A program made the position numbers and the translations under genes. Below the pieces are notes generated by a model that saw nothing but the letters and a program-made list of their open reading frames with translations, ran no database searches and was not told where the DNA came from. Below, in pieces: positions 17,493 through 25,835 of a stretch of 64,000 nucleotides of DNA. How positions within the stretch are numbered: position 1 is the stretch's first letter; each line of letters begins with the position of its first letter. The DNA comes from Serratia odorifera (lineage in GTDB: Bacteria; Pseudomonadota; Gammaproteobacteria; Enterobacterales; Enterobacteriaceae), in assembly GCF_900635445.1 (NCBI RefSeq), contig NZ_LR134117.1:434001-498000 (forward strand), in the 5' to 3' direction.

Positions 17493-17518
17493 ATTTAGGA
17501 ATTGTTTGTTTCCTAAAT
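17493..17518. promoter_or_regulatory. Palindromic operator at the start of the second tetR gene
   Basis: ATTTAGGAA (17493-17501) and TTCCTAAAT (17510-17518) are perfect 9-bp arms with an 8-bp spacer. The core AGGAA/TTCCT matches the 20-bp palindrome in front of the hydrolase gene at 18151, so one TetR protein probably controls both. Confidence 0.6.
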
Positions 17519-17525
17519 GCTGAGA

Positions 17526-18137
17526 ATGATGTCTGAGAAACTACGGGGAGTACGCGAGCGCGGTCGCCCCCGGCAATTTGATCCTGATGCAGCGCTCGAT
17601 CTCGCCATGTTGGTATTCCGTGAAAAGGGTTACCACAGTGCTTCGATCAGCGATCTTAGCGAAGCGATGCAACTCACCGCAGGCAGTATCTACAAAGCAT
17701 TTCGCGACAAACGTAGCCTGTTCCTACAGGTCTTTGCGCGTTATACCTCGCTGCGCAACAGGATACTGCGCCAGCGTTTGGCGCAACAACCTGATGGCCG
17801 GACCAGAATTGCAGAACTGCTGCGCTTCTATCTTGAGTCTACCCAGGATCTGGAAGGGCGACGTGGTTGCCTGGTGGTCGGCAGCGTCATCGAATTACAA
17901 CAACTGGATGCCGAGCTGTCCGAATTGGTGCATGCCGCGCTTAAGCGTAATCAGCAAACTATCCTGCAACTGATTGAACAGGGCCAGCACGATGGTTCGG
18001 TGAATCCACAACAGGATCCTGAAGCGTTAGGCGGCGTGCTGTTGTGTCTGATTCTGGGCATGCGAGTAGCAGGCAAGGCGGGTGATTTACCGGCTCGCGA
18101 CCGGCTGATCGCCACGGCAATGAGGTTGCTGGAATAA
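17526..18137 (+). CDS. TetR/AcrR-family transcriptional regulator
   Basis: About 203 residues. The basic arm RERGRPRQFDPDAAL leads into the helix-turn-helix SISDLSEAMQLTAGSIYKAFRDKRSLF. The C-terminal domain (TetR_C type with RRGCLVVGSVIEL) is of the kind found in regulators of small hydrolase/oxidoreductase operons. Starts are possible at 17517, 17526 and 17529; 17517 lies inside the operator, so the later ones are preferred. The hydrolase gene follows 50 bp downstream, with a palindrome between them. Confidence 0.85.
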   Translation: MMSEKLRGVRERGRPRQFDPDAALDLAMLVFREKGYHSASISDLSEAMQLTAGSIYKAFRDKRSLFLQVFARYTSLRNRILRQRLAQQPDGRTRIAELLRFYLESTQDLEGRRGCLVVGSVIELQQLDAELSELVHAALKRNQQTILQLIEQGQHDGSVNPQQDPEALGGVLLCLILGMRVAGKAGDLPARDRLIATAMRLLE

Positions 18138-18150
18138 AATTTTATCAAAT

Positions 18151-18170
18151 AAGGAAATGATCATTTCCTT
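18151..18170. promoter_or_regulatory. Perfect 20-bp palindrome in front of the hydrolase gene
   Basis: AAGGAAATGATCATTTCCTT reads the same on both strands. It sits 17 bp before the hydrolase start codon, between tetR and its neighbour, and shares AGGAA/TTCCT arms with the site at 17493-17518. A repressor operator is likely. Confidence 0.65.
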
Positions 18171-18187
18171 AATAATTGGAGGTTTGA

Positions 18188-19093
18188 ATGTCGGAACATG
18201 TCATCACACACCCTTGGTCACAACCGATCGCCAATATGCCCGGCTTTGCCCATTATTACACCACGGTAGAGGGAACTCGGCTGCACTACGTCAGAGGCGG
18301 CAATCCACAAGGTGAAGTATTGCTGCTGTTGGCAGGCTTCCCGCAAAGCTGGTACGCATGGCACCAGGTAATGACGCGGTTGGCTGCGCGTTACCATATC
18401 ATCGCCCCCGATCTGCCCGGACAAGGCGACTCCGATAAGCCGCAATCCGGCTACGACACACAGGCTCTGGCCGAGAAAATAGCGGGATTGATGCAACAGC
18501 TTGGCATTGAACGCCATTATCTCGCAGCCCATGACGTGGGTGCCTGGGTAGCCTGGCCGTATGCCGTGCGTTATAGCCAGCAGGTGCTCAAACTGGCTCT
18601 GCTCGATGCGGGCATTCCGGGCATTACACTGCCGGAGAGCTTAGCTGTCACACAGGATAAAGCATGGAAAACCTGGCACTTCGCTTTCCACTTATTACCC
18701 GATCTGCCAGAAGCATTGATTAGCGGGCGTGAAGAGATTTATCTGCAGTGGTTCCTGCGACGCAAAACCGCCAGCCCAATGGCATTCAGCGACGACGATA
18801 TGTTGGAATATGTACGGTTGTTAAAACAGAACGGCGCACTGCGCGCAGGATTGGCACCCTACCGCGAGGTGGAGCTGTCGGCGGCGCAAAACCGGGCTCA
18901 GTGCAAACAGGGAAAATTGACGCTGCCAGTACTGGCCATTAGCGCCGATCAGGGGTCCATTCCTGATATGGCCACGCCGCTGCGCCAGTTTGCTGATAAC
19001 GTCATTGGCATCACTATCGCGCATAGCGGCCACTTTATCCCGGATGAACAACCGCAAGCGTTGAGTGAGGCGATGGCGGAGTTTTTCCGTTAG
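18188..19093 (+). CDS. Alpha/beta hydrolase (epoxide-hydrolase-like)
   Basis: A 301-residue cytosolic hydrolase. The oxyanion motif AGFPQSWYAWHQV near residue 50, the nucleophile elbow AAHDVGAWVAW (Asp instead of Ser, as in epoxide hydrolases and haloalkane dehalogenases) and the C-terminal catalytic His in SGHFIPDEQPQ are visible. Asp as nucleophile favours epoxide or dehalogenase chemistry. Substrate unknown. GGAGG lies 7 bases before the ATG. It is probably repressed by the adjacent TetR protein and induced by a small hydrophobic compound. Confidence 0.82.
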   Translation: MSEHVITHPWSQPIANMPGFAHYYTTVEGTRLHYVRGGNPQGEVLLLLAGFPQSWYAWHQVMTRLAARYHIIAPDLPGQGDSDKPQSGYDTQALAEKIAGLMQQLGIERHYLAAHDVGAWVAWPYAVRYSQQVLKLALLDAGIPGITLPESLAVTQDKAWKTWHFAFHLLPDLPEALISGREEIYLQWFLRRKTASPMAFSDDDMLEYVRLLKQNGALRAGLAPYREVELSAAQNRAQCKQGKLTLPVLAISADQGSIPDMATPLRQFADNVIGITIAHSGHFIPDEQPQALSEAMAEFFR

Positions 19094-19156
19094 GCATTAA
19101 GCACGTTAGCTCCGTGCCAAGAGACCGATAAGATTTTATTTCATGGTTACGTAACG

Positions 19157-19190
19157 ATAACCAACCTCTTATTGAATAGAGATTGGTTAT
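19157..19190. repeat. Long inverted repeat between the hydrolase and acetyltransferase genes
   Basis: Arms ATAACCAACCTCT (19157-19169) and AGAGATTGGTTAT (19178-19190) pair with one mismatch around an 8-base loop. No T run follows. It could end transcription of the hydrolase gene or be a binding site. Confidence 0.4.
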
Positions 19191-19388
19191 ATTGTTGCGC
19201 CCTCGTCGACTGGCCTCCCCCAGCGGTGTTTGCCTGTGCTGGCAAACGGCAGGAACCCAGAACCGTCGGATCTGCTTTGAGTGAAGAGCGGACATCATAT
19301 ACACAATACACCTAGCTCAAGAGGCTCGAAAATGGTATTTTTCACGATGTAATATCCTTTTACTTTTGCCGTTTATGGAGCCGCTCTA

Positions 19389-19823
19389 ATGGGAATAGAT
19401 ATAAGACAAGCCTTGATCACAGATGTCGATAGTATCTTCGATGTTAGAACTTCGGTAATTGAAAATCATCTGAGTCGTGAAGAAATGCGGCAAATGGGTA
19501 TCACTGAAAGCGTAGTTGCCGATATGATCCAGAATGGCCCCTGTGCCTGGGTCGCTATTGATAACATGAAGGTTGTCGGCTTTTCAATGGTTTTGCAGGA
19601 TGAAGGTTGTCTCTTTGCCGCATTTGTTCTTCCGGATCATGAAAATAAAGGAATAGGTCGTAGGCTTGTTATGGCGGCTGAAAAAGAATTATTCAAACAT
19701 CACGAAGTAATCTGGTTGGAAACTGCAAAAAATAGCCGTGCAGCGAAATTTTACAAACATCTCGGTTGGGGTAATAAAACGGATGTTGGAGATGCTGATA
19801 TCAGATTAGAGAAAAAAGAATAA
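19389..19823 (+). CDS. GNAT-family N-acetyltransferase
   Basis: A 144-residue acetyl-CoA-dependent acetyltransferase. The fold is shown by the acetyl-CoA loop LPDHENKGIGRRLVMAAE (R/Q-x-x-G-x-G/A) near residue 80 and the C-terminal WLETAKNSRAAKFYKHLGW. The acceptor substrate is unknown. It stands alone, with GGAG before the ATG. The nearest gene downstream is convergent. Confidence 0.82.
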   Translation: MGIDIRQALITDVDSIFDVRTSVIENHLSREEMRQMGITESVVADMIQNGPCAWVAIDNMKVVGFSMVLQDEGCLFAAFVLPDHENKGIGRRLVMAAEKELFKHHEVIWLETAKNSRAAKFYKHLGWGNKTDVGDADIRLEKKE

Positions 19824-19910
19824 TTAAACTCAGAGACATTAAATAAAGTTAAATTTCTGTATTGTCCGCTGCCGGCACATCACAGACGCTTCAATTTTTT
19901 CCTCCCCCGC

Positions 19911-19974
19911 TATCTGAACTTAACGTTCAGATATAATGCAACTGCAGTGTAAGGGGGCCGTATCCGGCGCCCCC
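19911..19974. terminator. Two hairpins between convergent genes
   Basis: TATCTGAAC/GTTCAGATA (19911-19933) and GGGGGC/GCCCCC (19953-19974) are consecutive inverted repeats in the gap between the acetyltransferase and tenA-like genes. The second is followed by ATTTTA on the plus strand. Together they look like a bidirectional termination zone. Confidence 0.5.
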
Positions 19975-19989
19975 ATTTTACCCGCGTGG

Positions 19990-20634
19990 TTAATTCTCAT
20001 ACGCTGCAGTATGGAAATCTATTTCCCACTGAAGCACATCGCCATACAGCGCCGACAGCGCCTGCTTTTCGCGTTCACCAAGTGCCATGGCGCAGCGATC
20101 CAGTTCGTCCTTCAACCAGCGAGCCTGCTGGTAAAACTCCTCTTCCGCATGCATTTCTACCCAGAGCCGGACGTCTGCATCACTCTGGCTTTGCTCACTC
20201 GCCCGTCGGCACCAGACGTAATACATCCATTCTGCCCCGAACATCATGGTAATGATATGTTCATAACGCCCCTGCCGTGCCGTCTGCAACATACCATCGC
20301 GAAAGTGCCGTACACCGGGCAGATCGTCGGGGTAATCAGCGGAATTAATCCGGCGTTCAGACAACACCCTTTCAAACCAGGTAATCTGCGTTTCAACCAG
20401 CGCATTCAGTACACCGATCAACCAACGCTGCTGAGTAATATTCGGAGCCTTGCTGATGCCCAGAGCAAAAATCGCGATAGCCGTGGCGACAAAGTTACCC
20501 TCAAAGACCAGATAGCGGTTAAATACCCTGGTTGGTAACCGATCCTGCTCAATATCAACGACAAAACGGTGCTGCTGCATCGCCTGCCACACCTGCTGAT
20601 GTTCGCGTAGCAGGCGATCGCTAAACGTTTCCAT
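19990..20634 (-). CDS. TenA-like protein lacking the usual catalytic cysteine
   Basis: A 214-residue all-helical TenA/THI-4 family protein. Classical TenA (thiaminase II) has a nucleophilic Cys in a PC-x-W-x-Y element; here the matching stretch is MMFGAEWMYYVWCRR, with Ala in place of Cys. That places it with the TenA_E-like branch, which acts as an aminohydrolase or amidohydrolase using glutamate. The C-terminal WEIDFHTAAYEN keeps the late Glu region. It overlaps the sgcQ-like stop by one base (TAATG), so the two are translated together. In this locus it may act on a sugar- or nucleoside-linked substrate rather than thiamine. Confidence 0.75.
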   Translation of the reverse strand: METFSDRLLREHQQVWQAMQQHRFVVDIEQDRLPTRVFNRYLVFEGNFVATAIAIFALGISKAPNITQQRWLIGVLNALVETQITWFERVLSERRINSADYPDDLPGVRHFRDGMLQTARQGRYEHIITMMFGAEWMYYVWCRRASEQSQSDADVRLWVEMHAEEEFYQQARWLKDELDRCAMALGEREKQALSALYGDVLQWEIDFHTAAYEN

Positions 20635-21479
20635 TACGCTTCCTCCAGAGCTGCCTGAGCGACCGACATAAAATGTTTGACCCTCGCCAGATCAACGTCG
20701 TTCCACCATACGCCATCAACCTTCATGGTGCTGGCGACGATCACCCCCTGGGTGCGTCCGAGGATCTGACAGACGTTCGCCGGTGTCACGCCGGACCCCA
20801 CCAACAAGGGTAATTCTGTCGCAGCGCGAATCTCGTCAATTTCTTCTATGGTGGCGCTATCGCCCGTGCGCTGACCGGTGGCAATCACCGCGTCGGCCTC
20901 GAAGAAGTCCACATCGCGAGTCAGCTCCTGAATCGAGCGATCGGCAACGATGGCATGACTGCCGTGCTTAACGTGGCTATCGGCAAAGACGCGAATATGT
21001 TCAGCACGCAGCTTGCTGCGGTAGCGTAATGCCTTGGCCGCAGCCCCTTCAATAAACCCTTCATTGGCGATATAGGCATTGGCCCACTGGTTTACACGGA
21101 TGAAATCGGCCCCGCCCGCCAATGCGGTAGCCATCGCAGGAATCGCGGCGTTAGCCAATACGTTAATTCCAAGCGGCACACCGAAGCGCTGGCGAATTTT
21201 CTCGGTAATGACCGCCATCAGCGCTGACGTTTCAGGGCCAATATCTTCAGGTTTGGAAAAAGGAATATCGCCGTGGTTTTCTACAATCAGTCCGTGAACC
21301 CCACCTGAAAGATAATTTTCCGCATCACGAAGCGCGCGATCTATAATATCACCAACTGATTTTCCTCGATATTTAGGCGTGCCTGGGAAAGGTGCACAGT
21401 GAACAACGCCAATAACGACTTTACTACGTGAAAAAATAGCTTGTATTGCATTCGATTTTTCTGCTGAGATAGAAATCAT
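20634..21479 (-). CDS. BtpA/SgcQ family TIM-barrel protein
   Basis: A 281-residue protein with VVIGVVHCAPFPGTPKY, GVHGLIVENHGDIPF and PLLVGSGVTPANV, characteristic of SgcQ/BtpA. E. coli SgcQ sits in a sugar phosphotransferase cluster; the BtpA branch has been linked to photosystem I assembly in cyanobacteria, and the catalytic role is unknown. Start set at 21479, where AAGGA is 8 bases upstream; an ATG at 21488 overlaps that site. Only 26 bp separate it from the divergent kinase gene, so their promoters must overlap the coding ends. Confidence 0.78.
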   Translation of the reverse strand: MISISAEKSNAIQAIFSRSKVVIGVVHCAPFPGTPKYRGKSVGDIIDRALRDAENYLSGGVHGLIVENHGDIPFSKPEDIGPETSALMAVITEKIRQRFGVPLGINVLANAAIPAMATALAGGADFIRVNQWANAYIANEGFIEGAAAKALRYRSKLRAEHIRVFADSHVKHGSHAIVADRSIQELTRDVDFFEADAVIATGQRTGDSATIEEIDEIRAATELPLLVGSGVTPANVCQILGRTQGVIVASTMKVDGVWWNDVDLARVKHFMSVAQAALEEA

Positions 21480-21505
21480 CTTATCCATCCTTTTAAGGGA
21501 GCACT

Positions 21506-22378
21506 ATGCGAGCTTACGTTACCGGTAATATTACCGTAGATGAAGCATGGTCCATTTCTGATATACCAAAGAAAGGATCATCGATACATGGAATTAAAAC
21601 CTCTCAGGATATAGGCGGTAAAGGAGCGAACCAGGCAATTATCCTGTCCCGTTGCGGCATCGAAACGCGTTTAATTGCCGCAACAGGGAGTGACAGCAAT
21701 GGCATCTGGATCCGTCAGAAGATTAAAAATGAACCCCTGACGCTGCTACCCGACTGCAATTTCAATCAACATAGCGACACCTCGATTATTTTAAATATCG
21801 CCGATGGTGACAATGCCATTATTACAACCACCGCCGCCGCCGATACATTTGGCCTGGATGATATTATTCCACACCTGGCTGACGCTGCCGTGGGCGATAT
21901 TCTGTTACAACAGGGGAATTTCTCCCTGGACAAAACTCGCAGCCTGTTTCAGTTCGCCAAAGCGCAGGGTATGACCACGGTATTTAACCCTTCACCGGTT
22001 AATCCTGATTTTTGCCACCTGTGGCCACTTATCGACATCGCGGTGGTCAATGAATCCGAGGCAGAGCTACTACAACCTTACGGCGTGAAAACCTTGGTCA
22101 TTACCCAAGGGGCTGCCGGAGCCTGGCTGATCCGTGATGGCCTGCGCCACTTCTGCCCTGCCACCTCTGTCGAAGCGCTTGATACCACCGGCGCAGGCGA
22201 TACTTTCCTTGCCGTGATGCTGGCATCTGCGCTGCTGCGCGGGGTGGAGCCGGATGACCTGGCGCTGGCTCATGCCAGCCGCGCTGCCGCCATTACCGTT
22301 AGCCGCCGGGGTACGCTCAGCGCGTTTCCTGACGGCAACGAACTCGCCGCCCTGTTAGCCAAGGACGGCGCGCACTAA
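21506..22378 (+). CDS. PfkB-family carbohydrate/nucleoside kinase
   Basis: A 290-residue ribokinase-type kinase. The N-terminal GGKGANQAIILSR motif binds substrate, and the C-terminal DTTGAGDTFLAVML holds the catalytic Asp and anion hole. Beta-strand order matches ribokinase. It probably phosphorylates the sugar or nucleoside delivered by the adjacent ABC transporter. AAGGGAG precedes the ATG. Its stop (22378) is two bases from the convergent binding-protein stop. Confidence 0.83.
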   Translation: MRAYVTGNITVDEAWSISDIPKKGSSIHGIKTSQDIGGKGANQAIILSRCGIETRLIAATGSDSNGIWIRQKIKNEPLTLLPDCNFNQHSDTSIILNIADGDNAIITTTAAADTFGLDDIIPHLADAAVGDILLQQGNFSLDKTRSLFQFAKAQGMTTVFNPSPVNPDFCHLWPLIDIAVVNESEAELLQPYGVKTLVITQGAAGAWLIRDGLRHFCPATSVEALDTTGAGDTFLAVMLASALLRGVEPDDLALAHASRAAAITVSRRGTLSAFPDGNELAALLAKDGAH

Positions 22379-22379
22379 C

Positions 22380-23336
22380 TTACTTGAACAGCGAACGGTA
22401 GCTATCAACGTTTGCTTTAGTCACCACCGTGGCCGGAACCAGAATGGTTTTCGGCACGGTTTTACCTGAAGTGATGCTGTTCAGCGCTTTCAGGGCCTCT
22501 GCCCCCATCTGTTCCGGATCCTGCTGCAGCACTGCGGTAACGTAGCCGCTGTCAATACCCGAAATCGCCTTCGCCGTCAGATCCCAGCCAAAAACTTTAA
22601 TATCTTTTTGACGTCCCTGGTTTTCCACCGCGGCAATCGCCCCCAACAGCGCGGGTTCGCCGGTGGCATATATCGCCGTCAGATCAGGGTTGCCGGTAAT
22701 CAGGTTTTCCGCTGCGGTCATCGCTTTATCCTGCACGTTTTGCCCATCGACGACGTTAGCGATGGTAATTTTCGGATTACTTTTCAGCGTCTCTTCGAAT
22801 CCCTTCTGCCGTTGGTTCTGAATCGCCGAGTTCAAGGCACCGACGATACCCAACCGCGCCTGGCCACCCATCTCTTTCTGCACATAGTCAACGAAGTATT
22901 TACCAATAATTCTACCGCCTTCGATATTATCAACACCGACCTGCGCCGCCTGAGGTCCGGCCGGCAATACAGCATCAATAGCAATTACCGGAATGTTTGC
23001 CGCGGCGGCCTCTCTTACCGCCGGCATAATCCCGTTAACATCGATAGCAGCAACCAGAATGCCTTTAACGCCTTGCTGAATATAATTTTCAATCGCGTCA
23101 TTTTGCGCAACCGGATTATCATTGGAGTTAAAAATAACTAAATCCTTGCCGCTGGACTTCGCTGCATCCTGCGCGCCTTTATTCATCAAATTAAAAAACA
23201 GAGCCTGCTGATTGATTTGTACCAAGGCATAAGTCGGACTCGCAGCACGGGCAGCAGAAATAAAAACAACTGATGCCAGCATCGCCGTTGCTATAGCAAT
23301 AAAACGCAGTTTTCCGGTGTTAAATAACATCATCAT
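22380..23336 (-). CDS. Periplasmic sugar-binding protein (RbsB/peripla_BP_4 type)
   Basis: A 318-residue secreted solute-binding protein. A Sec signal peptide (FIAIATAMLASVVFISAARA, cleaved before SPTY) leads into a type I periplasmic fold: QGVKGILVAAIDVNGIMPAVREA, VPVIAIDAVL-like and VGVDNIEGGRIIGKYFV. It captures the substrate for the ATPase and permease at 25-26.8 kb, from which it is separated by lacI and is on the opposite strand. Three successive ATGs exist; the third (23330) has the best AGGA spacing. Ligand unknown. Confidence 0.85.
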   Translation of the reverse strand: MMMLFNTGKLRFIAIATAMLASVVFISAARAASPTYALVQINQQALFFNLMNKGAQDAAKSSGKDLVIFNSNDNPVAQNDAIENYIQQGVKGILVAAIDVNGIMPAVREAAAANIPVIAIDAVLPAGPQAAQVGVDNIEGGRIIGKYFVDYVQKEMGGQARLGIVGALNSAIQNQRQKGFEETLKSNPKITIANVVDGQNVQDKAMTAAENLITGNPDLTAIYATGEPALLGAIAAVENQGRQKDIKVFGWDLTAKAISGIDSGYVTAVLQQDPEQMGAEALKALNSITSGKTVPKTILVPATVVTKANVDSYRSLFK

Positions 23337-23676
23337 TATCCTCGTCGGGAAGAGTGGATAGCCAGCAGAATTCCGCGCCGCATGCGAACGCAGAAGAGTT
23401 ACTTTTTGGCGGGCAAATATCGTGTATATACCAGAACAATCAAGGACCGTTCGGCTAGCACCGGCCTAAATTCATTCCGGCAACCGGTCCGTTTCGGTGC
23501 GCTACTGGAATGGCTTAAGCGGGTTTGGGAATGACTTCCCGGATGATGCGGTAAACTGCCTATACAATTCTCCGCTGATTGAAATTTGTCAAGCAATTAT
23601 TTCAAGTAATTGTTGCCAGAGAAATTGCTGTATCCACGGCGCTTAACTATGTTACAGATAGCCGATTCTGGCAGAG
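23337..23676. other. Divergent control region between binding protein and lacI-type gene
   Basis: 340 bases with promoters for both directions. A weak ACCGGT-centred stretch (CAACCGGTCC, 23481-23490) resembles the core of the two perfect operators near 24.8 and 24.95 kb, but the arms do not match well. No gene is seen. Confidence 0.4.
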
Positions 23677-24699
23677 ATGGCGCAGGAAATGAGTATAAAA
23701 CGCGTATTGTTATCCGATGTGGCAAAGCTGGCGGGACTGTCGAAGGCCACCCTGTCGCGCTATATGAACAACAGTATTGTGCTGCCGCAGGAAACCATCA
23801 ATCGCATCGAAACAGCTATCCACGAACTGGACTATCGTGGCAATAGCCTTGCACGCCGCCTCAGCAAGGGGGGTAGCGAAACTCTTGGCCTGGTGCTACC
23901 TGATATTACCAACCCTTTCTTTGCTGAACTGGCCGATGCCGCTGAAGAAGCCGCCTCTGCCAGCGGCTACAGCCTGGTGCTGTGCATCACCCGCAATAAC
24001 CCGGAAAAAGAGTGTCAATTCATTCGCTGGCTGGATACCTGCCAGGTCGATGGCCTGTTGTTCACCACTAACCGCCCCGATAACGGCCTGCTGCGTAAAG
24101 AAATCCAACGTCACGAACGCATTGTGCTGCTGGATGAGGACATACCCGGTAGTAAGGTACCGAAAGTTTTTGCTGATAACGTGCAAGGCGGGCGGATTGC
24201 CACAGAAAAGCTGCTCGCCGCCGGGCATCGCCATATTGCCTTCGTCGGCGGGCCTGACAAGCTGATGAGCGTCCGCGAACGTTATCAGGGGTTCTGCACC
24301 GCTATGGAGCAGGCCGGTCTGAGCTGTCCACCTGAATGGGTCATGTACGGCGAATACCAGCGTGAGTTCGGCCAACAGGCGCTGGAATATCTGTTTAGCC
24401 AAGCGGTTCGCCCTACTGCCGTCTTTGCCGCCAGCGACTATCTGGTGCTGGGACTGCTCGACGGGCTGCGCGCCAACGGACTACAGGCACCAGCGGCATT
24501 GTCGCTAGTCGGCTTCGATGACGCCAACTATGCCGATTTTACCCAGCCGCGTATCTCAACCATCCGTCAGCCCGCACGTGAACTGGGCCGCACCGCAGTG
24601 AATATCATCCTGCGCCTGCTGAACAACGAGAAAGACATCCCCGCAGAAACCCGCCTGCCGGTCGAATGGATTAGCCGCGATTCAATCAAGATTTGTTAA
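23677..24699 (+). CDS. LacI-family transcriptional repressor
   Basis: A 336-340-residue regulator. The helix-turn-helix and hinge are clear (LSDVAKLAGLSKATLSRYMN ... RGNSLARRLSKGGSETLGLVLPD), and the C-terminal domain is a periplasmic-binding-protein-like sensor (SLVGFDDANYADFTQPRISTI). Starts at 23677 or 23689 are both possible; the second is more usual for the family. The palindrome GTAAACCGGTTTAC twice downstream (24777 and 24950) is the expected LacI-type operator, so it likely represses the transporter operon and responds to a sugar-like inducer. Confidence 0.85.
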   Translation: MAQEMSIKRVLLSDVAKLAGLSKATLSRYMNNSIVLPQETINRIETAIHELDYRGNSLARRLSKGGSETLGLVLPDITNPFFAELADAAEEAASASGYSLVLCITRNNPEKECQFIRWLDTCQVDGLLFTTNRPDNGLLRKEIQRHERIVLLDEDIPGSKVPKVFADNVQGGRIATEKLLAAGHRHIAFVGGPDKLMSVRERYQGFCTAMEQAGLSCPPEWVMYGEYQREFGQQALEYLFSQAVRPTAVFAASDYLVLGLLDGLRANGLQAPAALSLVGFDDANYADFTQPRISTIRQPARELGRTAVNIILRLLNNEKDIPAETRLPVEWISRDSIKIC

Positions 24700-24776
24700 G
24701 CATGTCCCAAAATGGCGCAAAAGCGCCCAATTTTGGCGCAAAAAACGATCAACTCAAAATCCCTTCACTATAATCA

Positions 24777-24790
24777 GTAAACCGGTTTAC
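24777..24790. promoter_or_regulatory. LacI-type operator, copy 1
   Basis: Perfect 14-bp palindrome GTAAACCGGTTTAC, with the central CG typical of LacI/GalR sites. A GGCGC-AAAA-GCGCC hairpin (24714-24727) sits between it and the lacI stop. Confidence 0.75.
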
Positions 24791-24949
24791 CGGGGTGTGT
24801 TTAAAAAAAACCGATTTATTACATGGCGTTAAATGATAGGGCTGCTGTGTTGTTACTGCCCTGGCACGGATGCTGCAATGTTCTTACTGGCGAACAAATA
24901 TCTCAAATAGCGTTGGCCTGACTGTGTTTGCGAGTACTTCACCCACCAG

Positions 24950-24963
24950 GTAAACCGGTTTAC
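24950..24963. promoter_or_regulatory. LacI-type operator, copy 2
   Basis: Identical GTAAACCGGTTTAC, 173 bp from copy 1 and about 80 bp before the ATPase start. A degenerate half copy, GTAAACCGTGTT, follows at 24970. Two spaced operators suggest repression by looping. Confidence 0.75.
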
Positions 24964-25043
24964 TAGATTGTAAACCGTGTTGGATGGAGTCTTTCGCACA
25001 GGACGGCGAACATTTTCCCTGCAATAGCGATGGGAGTTAACAG

Positions 25044-25826
25044 ATGCAGCAGCCACAAACTATCCCGCCAAGGGTAGAGATGATCAATATCACCAAGACC
25101 TATGGGTCGATACGTTCACTGCGCGGTGTCAACCTGGAGCTGGCTCCGGGCGAAGTACTGGGCTTAGTGGGCGATAACGGCGCGGGGAAATCAACCCTGA
25201 CCAAGGTGCTGTCTGGTGCGGTGATCCCCACCAGCGGCACGATCCGTATCGACGGCGAACAGCACCAGTTTACCAATCCTGCGGATTCTCGGCGCTGCCA
25301 TATCGAGATGGTGTATCAGGATCTGTCGCTATGTGACACGGTCGATGTCGCGGGCAATCTGTTTATGGGCCGCGAACCGATGAAATCAGTGCTCGGCATC
25401 CCCTTTCTCGACGAAGCCAAAATGCACGCCGATGCCCGTGAGATGTTAAAAGGGCTGGGAATTTCCATTCCCGATACCCGCCTACTGGTCCGTAATCTCT
25501 CCGGCGGCCAGCGCCAGGCTATAGCCATCGCCCGCGCGGCGGCTTTTGCCCCTAAAGTGCTGATTATGGATGAACCAACCGCCGCGCTCGCCGTCGCGGA
25601 AGTAGAAGCGGTTCTGGAGCTCATCCGTCGCGTTTCTGCTCGCGGTGTGAGCGTGATTCTGATTACCCACCGCCTGCAGGACCTGTTCCTGGTCTGTGAC
25701 CGGATCATGGTGATGTATGAAGGTACCAACGTCGCCGATCGGCGGGTGGCCGACACCAGCCTGAGCGATATCGTCAACCTGATAGTGGGCGAAAAATTCA
25801 CCGCTCACTCTGCGGCTGCACACTGA
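25044..25826 (+). CDS. Sugar ABC transporter ATP-binding protein (single-domain, FrcA-like)
   Basis: A 260-residue ATPase with one ABC module: Walker A GDNGAGKST, Q-loop VYQDLSLC, signature LSGGQRQAIAIARA, Walker B VLIMDEPTAAL and the H-loop ITHR. RbsA-type partners normally have two modules; this one resembles FrcA of fructose importers. First gene of a five-gene operon (spacings 9, 3, 12 and -1 bp). Its promoter carries two LacI-type operators. Confidence 0.88.
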   Translation: MQQPQTIPPRVEMINITKTYGSIRSLRGVNLELAPGEVLGLVGDNGAGKSTLTKVLSGAVIPTSGTIRIDGEQHQFTNPADSRRCHIEMVYQDLSLCDTVDVAGNLFMGREPMKSVLGIPFLDEAKMHADAREMLKGLGISIPDTRLLVRNLSGGQRQAIAIARAAAFAPKVLIMDEPTAALAVAEVEAVLELIRRVSARGVSVILITHRLQDLFLVCDRIMVMYEGTNVADRRVADTSLSDIVNLIVGEKFTAHSAAAH

Positions 25827-25835
25827 GGTAACAGG

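Noticed and set aside
20634..21479. Thiamine-related function and TPP riboswitch for the tenA-like operon
   Set aside because: No thi-box motif can fit in the 26-bp upstream gap, and the TenA-like protein lacks the thiaminase Cys.
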